Shown: in pieces, positions 48,506 to 60,251 of the stretch
Position numbering within the stretch: position 1 is the first letter of the stretch
Layout of the letters: every line of letters begins with the position of its first letter
Assembly (NCBI GenBank): GCA_034670405.1
Contig: JAXDDX010000290.1
Span: forward strand, 62,001-126,000
Reading direction: 5' to 3'
Source of the DNA: Hoplostethus atlanticus
Lineage: Eukaryota; Chordata; Actinopteri; Trachichthyiformes; Trachichthyidae
DNA length: 64,000 nucleotides
The notes under the pieces: generated by a model
Seen by the model: only the letters and a program-made list of their open reading frames with translations
Database searches by the model: none
What the model was told of the DNA's origin: nothing
Position numbers and translations under genes: made by a program

Positions 48506-48655
48506 TTTAATCAGACATCACTAATCTCATACAGAGCTGTTCTCTGTACAGTGGCAGCTGGTGCCATTCTGGTGGTGCAGCACCAACCCCCACCCCTTCT
48601 GCATTGTGAAGCTAATGGAGCAATTTCTAACCACCCATCCTCGTGTTTGGGGCTA
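46153..48655. other. Gene-free stretch
   Basis: Contains a 15-bp repeat GGTTGCCAGGTTGAC at 46612-46725, CA/GT tracts at about 46800-46980 and 48472-48502, and a C-run at about 47818-47831. No supported exon. Confidence 0.5.
46612..46725 (+). repeat. GGTTGCCAGGTTGAC short minisatellite
   Basis: About seven 15-bp units with substitutions. Confidence 0.85.
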
Positions 48656-48659
48656 GTAT

Positions 48660-51060
48660 CAGTGTGTTAGGTACTAGTTACAGTGTGTTTGAGGCTAGTG
48701 TTTGGAGCTAGTTACAGTGTGTTTGAGGCTAGTGTTTGGAGCTAGTTACAGTGTGTTTGAGGCTATTGTTTGTGGCTAGTTACAGTGTGTTTGAGGCTAG
48801 TGTTTGGAGCTAGTTCCAGTGTGTTTGTGGCTAGTTACATTATGTTTGGGACTAGTTACAGTGTGTTTGAGGCTAGTGTTTGAGGCTAGTTACAGTGTGT
48901 TTGAGGCTAGTGTTTGGAGCTAGTTCCAGTGTGCTTGTGGCTAGTTACATTATGTTTGGGACTAGTTACAGTGTGTTTGAGGCTAGTGTTTGAGGCTAGT
49001 TACAGTGTGTTTGGAGCTAGTGTTTGTGACTAGTTACAGTGTGTTTGAGGCTAGTGTTTGTGACTAGTTACAGTGTGTTTGAGGCTAGTTACAGTGTGTT
49101 TGAGGCTAGTGTTTGTGACTAGTTCCAGTGCGTTTGAGGCTAGTGTTTGGGACGAGTTCCAATGTATTTGAGGCTAGTGTTTGGGACTAGTTCTAGTGTG
49201 TTTGAGGCTTGTGTTTGGGGCTAGTTACAGTATGTTTGGGGCTAGTTACAGTGTGTCTGAGGCTAGTGTTTGGGACTAGTTCCAGTGTGTTTGAGGCTTG
49301 TGTTTGGGGCTAGTTACAGTATGTTTGGGGCTAGTTACAGTGTGTTTGAGGTTAGTGTTTGAGGCTAGTTACAATGTGTTTGGGGCTAGTTCCAGTGTGT
49401 TTGAGGCTAGTGTTTGTGACTAGTTACAGTGTGTTTGAGGCTAGTGTTTGGGACTAGTTCCAATGTATTTGAGGCTAGTGTTTGTGACTAGCTCCAGTGT
49501 GTTTGAGGCTAGTGTTTGTGACTAGTTCCAGTGCGTTTGAGGCTAGTGTTTGGGACTAGTTCCAGTGTGTTTGAGGCTAGTTACATTGTGTTTGGGACTA
49601 GTTACAGTGTGTTTGAGGCTAATTCCAGTGTGTTTGAGGCTAGTGTTTGAGGCTAGTTACAGTGTGTTTGGAGCTAGTGTTTGCGACTAGTTACAGTGTG
49701 TTTGAGGCTAGTTACAGTGTGTTTGGAGCTAGTGTTTGCGACTAGTTACAGTGTGTTTGAGGCTAGTTACAGTGTGTTTGAGGCTAGTGTTTGGAGCTAG
49801 TTACAGTGTGTTTGAGGCTATTGTTTGTGGCTAGTTACAGTGTGTTTGAGGCTAGTGTTTGGAGCTAGTTACAGTGTGTGTATTTGAGGCTATTGTTTGT
49901 GGCTAGTTAGTGTGTTTGAGGCTAGTGTTTGGGACAAGTTACAGTGTGTTTGAGGCTAGTGTTTGGAGATAGTTCCAGTGTGTTTGTGGCTAGTTACATT
50001 GTGTTTGGGACTAGTTACAGTGTGTTTGAGGCTAATTCCAGTGTGTTTGAGGCTAGTGTTTGAGGCTAGTTACAGTGTGTTTGGAGCTAGTGTTTGCAAC
50101 TAGTTACAGTGTGTTTGAGGCTAGTGTTTGTGACTAGTTCCAGTGCGTTTGAGGCTAGTGTTTGGGACGAGTTCCAATGTATTTGAGGCTAGTGTTTGGG
50201 ACTAGTTCCAGTGTGTTTGAGGCTTGTGTTTGGGGCTAGTTACAGTTTGTTTGGGGCTAGTTACAGTGTGTCTGAGGCTAGTGTTTGGGACTAGTTCCAG
50301 TGTGTTTGAGGCTTGTGTTTGGGGCTAGTTACAGTATGTTTGGAGCTAGTTACAGTGTGTTTGAGGTTAGTGTTTGGGGCTAGTTACAGTGTGTTTGAGG
50401 CTAGTGTTTGAGGCTAGTTCCAGTGTGTTTGAGGCTAGTGTTTGTGACTAGTTACAGTGTGTTTGAGGCTAGTGTTTGGAGCTAGTTCCAGTGCGTTTGA
50501 GGCTAGTGTTTGGGACTAATTCCAGTGTGTTTGAGGCTAGTGTTTGAGGCTAGTTACAGTGTGTTTGGAGCTAGTGTTTGTGACTAGTTACAGTGTATTT
50601 GAGGCTAGTGTTTGGGACTAGTTCCAATGTATTTGAGGCTAGTGTTTGGGACTAGCTCCAGTGTGTTTGAGGCTAGTGTTTGGGACTAGTTCCAGTGTGT
50701 TTGAGGCTAGTGTTTGGTTCTAGTTACAGTGTGTTTGGGGCTAGTTACAGTGTGTTTGAGGCTTGTGTTTGGGGCTAGTTACAGTGTGTTTGGGGCTAGT
50801 TCCAATGTATTTGAGGCTAGTATTTGGGACTAGTTCCAATGTATTTGAGGCTAGTATTTGGGCCTAGTTCCAGTGTGTTTGAGGCTAGTGTTTGGGGCTA
50901 GTTACAGTATGTTTGAGGCTAGTGTTTGAGGCTAGTTACAGTGTGTTTGGGGCTAGCTCCAGTGTGTTTAAGGCTATTTACAGTGTGTTTGGGGCTAGCT
51001 CCAGTGTGTTTAAGGCTAGTTACAGTGTGTTTGAGGCTAGTTACAGTGCGTTTGGCACTG
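48660..51060 (+). repeat. GAGGCTAGTGTTTGGGACTA minisatellite, 2.4 kb
   Basis: Degenerate units of two alternating kinds, GTGTTTGAGGCTAGT and TTTGGGACTAGTTCCA/TTACA. Unit length varies from about 17 to 35 bp, so the register drifts. It is one of the two longest arrays in the window. Short open frames on it are artefacts. Confidence 0.95.
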
Positions 51061-53951
51061 GAGAGGTGATTCCTGCCTTTTAAATCCTCACTGTTAATTT
51101 GCTTGTCCAGTACACTGGGAACTGGAGGTTTATTACGAATATCTCCATCTGTATGTATGTGTGTGTGTGTTGTGTGTTAAAAGGGTGTGCATGTGTGAGT
51201 CATCAGCAGCCTGGACGTGCCTCAGACAGTTTATAAAACCTAAATACACACAGCGTGGTGGCTGGAGCTGAGGTGTAACATAGTGGGTTCCAGGGTCGCT
51301 GGTGTGAAATCTAATAGTCTGTGGAATCTAAAACATGCCGGGGGGGGGCGCGGCTCTGGTATTAGACTTAGAGTTTAGTTTGTTTGAAGAGCAGAGGCGA
51401 TGATGTCTGTGCTGCAGAGCGTGAAACAGGCCTGTGCAGAGGAGGACTGTGGCTCCGCTGTGTTTCCAAACCTGCTGGTTAGAAGCCCGCTGTGGAGAGG
51501 AATAAAAAACTAATAGGCAGCAACAAAAACCTCATTTGGATTTAATTACAGCCCTAAGGAGGATGAGGGAGGTTTACAACCACCAAGCAGAGAGAGCTCT
51601 CTCTTTACCTCTCTCTCTGTTCTTTCCTTCCTTGCTTTCTTGGTCTTCTATCCAGTTCCCCTCCTCTCTCCTCCAGTCTTCCAGAGAACTCACATTGTTC
51701 ACTGTTGCCAGAGATCCTCTGTTTTTAGAAGAGACTCACTACATAGTAAAAACTGTCAGGCCTTCCAGTCTGTAAAAGTCAGTGTTAGCCCATAGCTGTT
51801 ACCTTAGCGACGACCTGGTACTCATCAAGGTCAGTTTTATTTCTGAATGTTAACAATACTTTGGTCCAAATAAACTTTAGATGGTTTTAATAGAAAATTA
51901 ATCATGTCACTACTTTTTCATTAGCACCAATAGATGGCTTTCAGGTGCCATAGCCCCGCCCCCTCTGGCATCCATATTGGAGGTCCTCAGCTCTGTGAAC
52001 AGCTGATTGTGTTTCTAAACATCTCAACAGAATTGAATACCCGATCTACCTGATCTACCTTTATCACACCAGAACAATCTGGTTCAGCTAGGTCTCTCTT
52101 CTAGCCTGGTTCTGATATATTTAGACATCATTAACTAACAGACTCCATGATGGATCAGGCTGGTTGGTAGCAGGTTTGGGATCAAACAATAAAACGTCTG
52201 TACATTGAGAGCAGACTCTGTCTTGTTTGAGGTTACTGGAAATAGACAGAGTGAAACCTCTGTATTTCTTCCCCATCTCTGTTGTGGCCCTCACTGGTAG
52301 GAGAATTACTGGGAGCAGTCTGAGTCGGTGGGAGGAGGTCAGAGGTTAGGGGGCGGAGCTTCGCTAACACATGGACTGCACAGCACATCTGGCTGTGTGT
52401 GTGTGTGTGTCAGCCAGATGTGTCCTGGTGTTGACAGAGCCGGTGTCTCCGGTCCACCCCCCCACACACCCAGAGCTCTGCTGTCCTACTGTGGTCTGAT
52501 CATGAATACAGCAGGACGTCAGTCAAACAACAAACTGCACTGAAACTTTTCCAGCACCAATGTCGTTTATATAAACACAGAGACAGAAATTGAATGTGGT
52601 AAATATTATTATGTGACTGTTTCTAAAATTTTATTTCAAAAAGTCGAATAGCTTAATGAAATGATTAAATATGAATAAACACTCCCACTGCAGCTGAACA
52701 GGAAAACTATTCAGTCTGAAGCAGAAAGTTGTTTCTTATTGTGATCTTCATCTTGGTTGGACGACCAGAGGAGAAGAGTTAGTGGAGGTTAGTTCAGGTT
52801 CATGAAGGTTTGTGTTCTTCTGGCGGTCCGTTGGTGCAGCAGCAGTCCATGTACATGACGTGCTGCGGGTTTGAATCCGGGCAGGGACGGTGTGACGTCG
52901 TCCTCCCATCTCTCCTCTCTCTAAACTGTCAAATGAAGCAGACATGCCAATTTGGCTGCATCCATTATACTGTCTGTCTGTCTGTCTGTCTGCCTGCCTG
53001 CCTGCCTGCCTGTCTGTCTCGCTGTCTGTCTGCCTGTTAGTCTGCCTGCCTGCCTGCCAAACTGTTTTGGGTAATTTCATTTATTCTGAAAACTGCCTCA
53101 AACAGTGTGAATCTACCAGCTGACTTCCTGTCCTGGAACTTCCTGTGCTGGACCCCCCCCCCCCCCCAGCAGGAGGGAAGGTGAGCCGAGAAGAGGAGGA
53201 AATCTGACTCCTGAATCCTTCTGGTGAAATGGAGCAGAAAGCCTGGCTGCCCTGCTGTGTCTCAGCTCTCCATCATACTAATCCTGCTGTAGATCATTTG
53301 TTACTGTGCTTGGCGCTGCTGAGGGAAGTGAAACGTCCACAATGTGTTAGATGAGGCTGAGAGAGCAGCAGTCAGTAAATCAGACTAAACTCCTGACAGT
53401 GGGAACGCCGAGTCTTATGGTGGAATATACATTTAATGTCTCAAAGCTGGCAAGCAGCCCAGAATGCTGTTATAATAATACTGTGCAAAATAATATTGCA
53501 GGCCATACAGGCATTAGCTAGTTAGTATGAGCTTTGCTGAGCTACTATTGTCACCTATTGGGAGTCAAATCTTTGGAATTTATCAGGCTGACTGCTTCCA
53601 GGGGCAGACCAGACAAAACTAAATCTCTGAGACAAGTTCAGAGAAAATTCAGTATTTAAGCCTTTGATTCACCCCTGACATTAGTTAACCTAAATGGTTA
53701 AATGAAGCTCTAATTTCTATTTTGGGTGCAAACTTTATTGACACAATGCCAAGCCATCAGTTGACTCCTCAGAATAACGTTGAATTGAAGCCTGCTTACA
53801 GCGCCATGGTAGACAATTATCACCTTTTGGAAATAGAAAATAAAAGGATTATAGGCCTCATAAAGAACTGTAGCCCAGACCTCCTGCATGGCCTCAGCTG
53901 ACCTTTGACCTCTGACCAGCACACCTCCTCCCGGGATTGTCCACGCCAAGC
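51061..53951. other. Gene-free stretch
   Basis: Includes a tetranucleotide CTGT/CTGC array at about 52970-53058 and a C-run at about 53153-53167. No exon with family similarity was recognised on either strand. Confidence 0.5.
52970..53058 (+). repeat. (CTGT/CTGC)n tetranucleotide array
   Basis: Mixed CTGT and CTGC units. Confidence 0.92.
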
Positions 53952-53959
53952 GCTCCCAG

Positions 53960-54373
53960 CAGTGTTCAAATTACCCTGAAGCTCCGGGAGGCTCACTTGG
54001 GGGTGGTGGTGCGTAAGTATTCTGGTTATAGGCTCTTATATTATGATCTCTGTGCATCACAATAAACTACAGGCTGTTTTTTCTGTTCTTATGAAATGAT
54101 ATCAGTTATAAGGCAGTATAAACCACTGAGCTGAGGGCCGACAGTACATGATGCACCAGGATACGCTGTAAGTACATCATGTCTCTACCAGACTTTCCAG
54201 TAGTTAAACGGACTGAAGACAATTTATTTATTATGCTGCTAAATTAAGTTAGAAATTCTATTTTGTTGTTTTCTCTCATAAAATTTAGAGCCCTCCCAAC
54301 ATTTGATTTTTGTTCATTTCAGGGGGGCTCAAGGGTCTCCACCCCCCTTAACACCCCCATAATTTGAACCCTG
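53960..54373. mobile_element. hAT-type non-autonomous element
   Basis: Inverted ends CAGTGTTCAAATTA and TAATTTGAACCCTG. The 8-bp duplication GCTCCCAG flanks it (53952-53959 and 54374-54381). 414 bp, G-rich near one end and C-rich near the other, with no coding sequence. Confidence 0.88.
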
Positions 54374-54573
54374 GCTCCCAGTCCCCCTCTACATTCACTC
54401 AGGGGTTTGGTCTGTCTAGTCCGGTACTCTGGCTGAGTCTATAGGATCCATACCTTCAGTCATGTCAGCCTCACTATGGAAGTTAGGAATAGGTGTGAAC
54501 AGATCCCATATGAGACCAGATAATCATTTGGCACAATAACTGCAGTAAATGTTCAGGGGCGGCTGTGGCTGAC

Positions 54574-54825
54574 GGGGCGGCTGTGGCTCAGGAGGTAGAG
54601 CGGGTTGTCCTCTAATCAGAAGATCAGGGGTTCGATCCCTGGCTCATGTCAAAGTGTCCTTGGGTAAGACACTGAACCCCAAATTGCTCCCGATGGTCAG
54701 GCCAGCACCTTGCATGGTAGCTCACTGCCATCGGTGTGTGAATGGGTGAATGAGAGGCATACATTGTACAGCGCTTTGGATAAAAGCGCTATATAAATGC
54801 AGCCATTTACCATTTACCATTTTCA
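54574..54825 (+). mobile_element. tRNA-derived SINE
   Basis: The head has a pol III A box (TGGCTCAGGAGG, 54583-54594) and B box (GGTTCGATCCC, 54629-54639). The body reads CAAGACACTGAACCCCAAAT and GTGTGTGAATGGGTGAATGA. The tail GCGCTATATAAATGCAGCCA with CATTTACC repeats resembles L2-group LINE ends. The first 17 bases of the head are also duplicated just upstream (54555-54571). Confidence 0.88.
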
Positions 54826-55325
54826 GGGGACTCAAGAACACAAATTACCGGCGGTCCTTTAGACAAAACTGATTCAAGAATAAATGTTTATATGCATTTG
54901 GTAAACTTTTTAATCTAGAAATTCAGTGGTAATATAATATAAATATAATATGAAATAACCAGATAGGCTCTATAATGCATATAGGCCACTGTCAGATTGG
55001 GACCAGGTATGTTGTCCCGGGCCCTGGATGTGGGGGGCCAAGGATGGTCCTCCATTATTGAAATAACTTTCTGGTAAAAATAGTTATTATTAATTTATAC
55101 ATTTCCAATATGCCATAGGGTGACTAGCAATATTAAAGCTACCTATTGTGTCAAAACGTTGTCCTGTTTAGCCTGGCTAGCCACTCAGGCTTCGCAGGAT
55201 TTAAGTCTAGTCATTTTAACTAACTATTGAAACTGAAGTAATTATTAGTAGAGTTGTATCATTTGCTGACTGGATTCATTTGGTGTGATGTTCATATGAA
55301 GGAAACTGTCTTATTTATACACAGA
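54826..55325. other. Gene-free stretch
   Basis: AT-rich unique sequence with nothing recognised. Confidence 0.5.
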
Positions 55326-55632
55326 CTCCAACATGATTTTACTGAAACAGACTGGACAGGGCTCTGTCCTAGGACCACTGCTATTCTCTATCTATATGCT
55401 ACCACTTGGTGGCATCATTCGCAAATTTGGCATTAACTTCCATTGCTACGCCGATGACACCCAAATTTACATACCAGTCAAACCAACCGATGACACCCAA
55501 TTCCAAAAACTAGAGGCCTGCCTATCAGAGGTCAAATATTGGATGTCCCTAAACTTCTTACTCCTTAATGGCAGCAAAACTGAGATGCTGATTGTGGGAC
55601 CGGCTAGACATAGACACTTATTTGAGAATAGT
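55326..55632 (+). mobile_element. L2 LINE fragment, 5' piece
   Basis: RT palm frame [35 protein letters not shown] and [20 protein letters not shown], typical L2. It is interrupted at about 55633 by a second LINE. The rest of the RT C-terminus follows at 56477, with some sequence lost between. Confidence 0.85.
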
Positions 55633-56476
55633 CCACACACACTGACACTCTGGTGAGAAAGGCGAGGCAGCGCCTTTACCACCTCAGGCAGCTGAGGAAA
55701 TTCAAAGTCTCCCGGAGGATCCTTCAGTCCTTCTACTCTGGAGCTGTGGAGAGCATCCTGACAGGAAGCATCACTGCCTGGTTTGGCAGCAGCTCCGCTC
55801 AGGACAGGAAGGCTCTGCAGAGAGTAGTGCGTTCGGCCACTTTGCATTTCACTACACACCTCGTGTGTGTATGTGACAATTAAACTCCTTGAATCTTGAA
55901 TCTTGAATCTTGAATCTGAGCGCACTATTGGAACTACACTCCCCACCCTGCAGGACTTGTACACCAGGAGGTGCAGAACCAGAGCCTGCAGGATCATGAA
56001 GGATCCTCACCACCCCAACAACGGACTGTTTCAGCTGCTGCGGTCAGGCAAGCGCCTCCGTAGTCACGCTGCCAAAACAGAGAGACTGAGACGGAGTTTC
56101 TTTCCTCAGGCCATCAGGACTGTGAACTCTGACCTCACCAGGGCCCCCACCAAGACACACACACTGCCCCTCTTATGCACACACACACTTAGGTAAAGAC
56201 TACACATAATTTATAGTATATTACATTCATACAATTTCCCTTACTACTATATTTTCATTTCCAAAGTGCTCTTACTGTATATATTGTGTTGTTTTTTTTA
56301 TATAAGAGCTCTTACTGTAATTACTGTAATACTGTAAATATTGTGTTGTTTTTTTATTGTAAATACTGTGTACTGTTGCCCTTTTGCACATTCCCGTTGA
56401 GCATTGCCACTTTTCATTTCACTACACACCCCGTGTGTGTATGTGACAAATAAAGTTCTTGAATCTTGAATCTTGA
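55633..56476 (+). mobile_element. Truncated copy of the 34141-37477 LINE family inside the L2
   Basis: Begins at TGACACTCTGGTGAGAAAGG (same as about 36727 in the long copy) and keeps [20 protein letters not shown] and the following C-terminal frame nearly identically to the 3' end with TTGAATC repeats. The frame is interrupted by a 79-bp piece at 55838-55916. Confidence 0.9.
55838..55916 (+). mobile_element. 79-bp 3'-tail insertion of the same LINE family
   Basis: CACTTTGCATTTCACTACAC through AATTAAACTCCTTGAATC with four TTGAATC-type repeats is the terminal 3'UTR of this LINE. It sits between GTGCGTTCGGC and TGAGCGCAC, which are contiguous in the long copy (about 36911-36930). No target duplication is visible. 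Confidence 0.88.
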
Positions 56477-57521
56477 GTACTCTTAACTTTGATAGTTGTG
56501 TAATCTCCCAGAGCCCATACGTTACACTGGCTACCAATTCAGGCCAGGTGTGACTTTAAGGTGCTTTTACTTACATATAAATCATTACATGGGATGGCAC
56601 CGTCCTATTTATCCGATTTGATTAAACCTTATAAACCGCCACGCGCCCTCAGATCTCAGGATGCTGGCTACCTGTCTATCCCAGCAGTCAAAAAGAAAAC
56701 TGCAGGTAACAGAGCCTTCTCTTACCGGGCTCCCTATCTATGGAACAGTCTGCCTGCCTCAATCAGAGAGGCAGGCTCTATCGAAGTCTTTAAGTCAAGG
56801 CTAAAAACCCATTTATTCTCTCTGTCATTTGACCAGCCTTGAGGGAGTGGCTCAGTCTCTTCTCAGAGTAAGGCTAGACCAGTTAGCTCATCCTAGATCA
56901 GGGTCCTGCCGATGGATACTAGCATCCTGCCTACATGTCCTATTCTCCTGGTCTACCTGCTCCTGTCCACTGACGCTGGTCATGTCTGTGTGAGTGAGAG
57001 TGTGTGTATGGGTGTGTGTGGGTGAGTCTCCTATCTGTTCCAGGCTGCAGCCCGGCAGAGTTGGCGTCTGGTTGGTCCCGCCTCCTAGGACGATGTTGAC
57101 TGAGCGGACGTTGCGTTCTCCTATCTGGGCAGTGTTGGCGCCTGCATGGTCCCCTAGTCCTATGATGACGCTGACTGAGTTGCCGTTGCTGTGATGCCGC
57201 CCCATCAGATCTGGATGTCCCACCAAAATAAACTTTCATATATTGTGTATATGCTGCTTGCCCAAACTCGGCATCTATTGCACGCCCAACCGTCCTGGTA
57301 GGGGGATCCCTCTCTGAGTAGCCCCTCCCAAGGTTTCTCCCAATTTTCCCAGTGAGGGTTTGTGGGAGTTTTTCCTTGTCCTCTGTGAGGGTCTAAGGCT
57401 GGGGGATGTCGTGTACTAACCATTTATTATTTTCACATGTTGGGCACTGTGAAGCCCTTAGAGACTGTAACTGTGATTAAGGGCTGTACAAATAAATGTG
57501 ATTTGATTTGATTTGATTTGA
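56477..57521 (+). mobile_element. L2 LINE fragment, 3' piece
   Basis: C-terminal RT tail (LLLTYKSLHGMAPSYLSDLI, KPYKPPRALRSQDAGYLSIP, YLWNSLPASIREAGSIEVFK), stop, a 0.65-kb 3'UTR, and the end AAGGGCTGTACAAATAAATG with ATTTG repeats. Its last 0.3 kb is also found inverted at 62013-62375. Confidence 0.88.
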
Positions 57522-58485
57522 CTAGAACTGGGACTGGGGGAATGGGACTGGGGGACTGGCACTGGGTGATTGGGACTAGGACAAGGACTGGGAGAATGGG
57601 AATGGGACTGGAAGACTGGGGGATTGGCACTGGGGGACTGGCACTAGGACTGGGAGCAAGGGCGTCACTTTGTGTTGAAAAGTGGTGGGGACATGAGAGT
57701 TGACAATACGACAATACTAACGTATAATAAAACACATAAAACAACGGCGACCACACAAGTAACAGTCATCCATATGCATCACATCCACAGCTGCAACACC
57801 ATGTCAATCCAGCAGTGCCAATATCACAATATCTACTGTAGAAAGCACCAGTGCATGTCAGTCAGCCGAGCGATAACAATATCCAATATCACTGCCCTAC
57901 AATATGACAAACAGAAACAACTGAAGGAATAACGTTAACAACGTTAGCTAAAGATAATAAATCAACCTCACCTTTAGATGTTAAGTTACACTGCTTTGTT
58001 GTCTCGATGCTGCATACTTTTTAACGTCAACGAGTCAAATTCATCCAATAATGACTCATTCTAAGCATAAGGTTTAAATATCGATATGTGAGAACATGAA
58101 TTAAACTGGAGCAGGGATTAGATTATTTCTATTTATCCATATTAATTTTAAAACAAACTCAAATCATTGATTTGATTTTTTATTCATTCTTTTAAAATTC
58201 CACACAATTAATTCATACATTTCACATATTTAAACTCAAATACCACCCTGTCAATCTCCACTCCATTTGTTAGTTAACATTTCTTGGTGCAAGCTATTTT
58301 TCAGAACATTTTTAACAAATTATGCTTTTAAAAAGTGATGGGGACAAAATCGGCCATTTCAAAAAGTGGTGGGGACATGTCCCCAGCGTCCCCAGTGTAA
58401 ATGACACCTATGACTGGGAGAATGGGAATGGGATTGGGGGACTGGCACTGGGAGACTGGGGGACTGGGACTCGGGGGTTGGGCTG
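57522..58485 (+). repeat. GGGACTGGGGGA minisatellite, split by a hAT
   Basis: Units GGGACTGGGAGAATGGGACT / GGACTGGCACTGGG at 57522-57656 and 58413-58485. The array begins right at the LINE tail and is interrupted by the element at 57657-58412. Confidence 0.88.
57657..58412. mobile_element. hAT-type non-autonomous element in the minisatellite
   Basis: Imperfect inverted ends CAAGGGCGTCAC and ATGACACCTATG. The 8-bp duplication ACTGGGAG (57649-57656 and 58413-58420) comes from the surrounding array. Subterminal AAAGTGGTGGGGACATG blocks occur at both ends. 756 bp, no transposase. Confidence 0.8.
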
Positions 58486-59438
58486 GTCTGCTGCTCTAAT
58501 GCACTGGCAGCAGCAAGAAGTCACATGTTGCTGAAGTAATCCGGTGAAAAATGAGGCCATTCAGAACATTTTAGTAAAGTTCATGATGACCAGACATGTT
58601 GGCCGCAGTGAACCTGAGCTAACCTAAGATAACCAGGCTAAACCAGGCTAAACCAGGCTAACAGGGTTGCTAGAACAAACCAGCACCAGATGAACTGTGT
58701 GACACTGGGTCCAGGCCCAGTTTAACCAAGTCTCACTACAGGCTTTTATTTCATTATTTTCTTGCCTGATTTTTGCGTAATGTCTGCTTTTAATTTAGTT
58801 TTACTTCTCTGACCCCAGAGACATAATTAGAGACATTTCTCTTTCGCAGTAACAGAAGGCTGCAGCAGAGCTGCTGTTTATATGAGCAGCAGCTCTAATG
58901 CATGAAATGACTTCAACAGGCTCAGAATGACAGCAGACACGTGATCATACAACCAAATATGAATCATAACATTTGATATCTTTACATTCTTATTCAATAG
59001 CATAAATATGCAGTAGAATAAACAGAATAACTAACTAGTACATGACTAATACCTGTTGTACTAGTCTATTGAATTATATATAGCTAATACCTAACCAATA
59101 CCTAACTAATACCTAACTAATACATAACATAACTGGTGTATTTTCCTCAGCAGCCATTTCAGAGGCTCTGCATGGCCAGATTGTCCCAGACTGGATCCTT
59201 GCTACAAAGCATTATGGGTAGGGTAGTTTACAAAAGTGCTTTTTAAATCTGCCCTGAGGAGGGGGACTGACCAATGAACTACAGCATCACAGCATGACGT
59301 TGGCTGTCAATCACCCTGCGTCAGAAAGAGAGAGAGAGATGGGCAGAGAGAGAGAGAGACCTAGCGACAGAGAGAGAGAGAGACTGTTTGTAGTCTCCGT
59401 CCCGGTTTCTTTTATGGATCAGACCTCAGAATGAGGAC
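58486..59438. other. Upstream region of pkdcc, no other gene seen
   Basis: Spacer with AACCAGGCTA and TAACTAATACC short repeats (about 58620-58660 and 59085-59130) and a GA-rich stretch at 59325-59385 just before the CpG-rich first exon. The transcription start cannot be fixed from sequence. Confidence 0.45.
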
Positions 59439-59552
59439 GTGAGGTGGAGCACTGGGTCCAGTTCTTTGTCTCGCTGGGTTTGCGGTTGTTCTGTTCGGTG
59501 GGCTCGGGGCGGGCGGAGACGAAGCTCTTCCATGTTAATAATCAAAGTGATG

Positions 59553-60251
59553 ATGAAGCGGAGGAAGAGGATGGTGGCCGGCGGGCTGTGTTTGTCCTTC
59601 CTCCTCGGTTCTCTGCTGAACCTGCAGACCGGACCGGCCGGACCGGGATCCGACCACCGGGATTCGCCTCTCCGGCTCTACCAGGGAGACTCTGAGCTCT
59701 GGGTCGGGGAGACTCCGGATCCGGTCTCCGAGCCGCCGGACAGCCTGCAAGAGCTGGACAAACAGATTCGGGAGAGGTACGACGAGGTCCTCCGGTACCG
59801 GGGAGTCCCTGGGCCAGGCAGGGCGGCCCCGGTCCGGCCTCTGGAGAGGAGGAGACTGATGGATCTGGAGCCCGGGGACAGCTGGGACCCGGTCCGAGTC
59901 CTGCAGAGGACCGACACCCGGCATACTCGCTACCGAAACCCCCTGGTGCCCAACCTGCAGTCGGGTCGGCCAGGCCGGACCGCTACCGGAGCCCCGGGAC
60001 TCGGCTGCAGCAGCATCCTGAACCTGACCGAGCTCCGGTACCTGGGCTCCGGCTACACCAAAGCTGTGTACCGGGCCGATCTGAACCAGAGCTTCTCCGT
60101 GGCACTAAAATCGGTGGACCTTAGAGGACACGACATGGAGAGCTGCTTGAGGAGGTTCGGCTCGGTACCGGACTGTTACCGGCTGGCTTCGTTCAAACTG
60201 ATCAAAGAGATGAACCTAATGGACCGACTGCAGCACAGCAACGTCCTCAGA
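59553..60251 (+). CDS. pkdcc: pkdcc (VLK secreted tyrosine kinase), first coding exon
   Basis: PKDCC/VLK is a Golgi-resident and secreted protein kinase that phosphorylates tyrosines on extracellular and secretory-pathway proteins and acts in skeletal development. The exon starts MKRRKRMVAGGLCLSFLLGS, a basic head plus signal/anchor helix like human PKDCC. Next come a Pro/Arg-rich stem with a conserved helix (LDKQIRERYDEVLRYRG) and RRRLMDLEPGD. The kinase N-lobe begins with LGCSSILNLTELRYLGSGYT and the glycine-rich GSGYTKAVYR, then the ATP-binding Lys in VALKSVD and FKLIKEMNLMDRLQHSNVLR. Donor AGA|gtgagt. In-frame ATGs at 59532 and 59550 could also serve as the start; the one at 59553 fits the family best. 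HRD- and DFG-equivalent exons lie beyond the window. Teleosts may have two copies; which one is unknown. Confidence 0.93.

Noticed and set aside
48548-48620. CAGTGGCAGCTGGTGCCATT as a hAT end
   Set aside because: No matching inverted end or 8-bp duplication was found nearby.
54583-54655. tRNA gene
   Set aside because: A and B boxes are present but the sequence continues into a SINE body and tail, and a full cloverleaf is not convincing.
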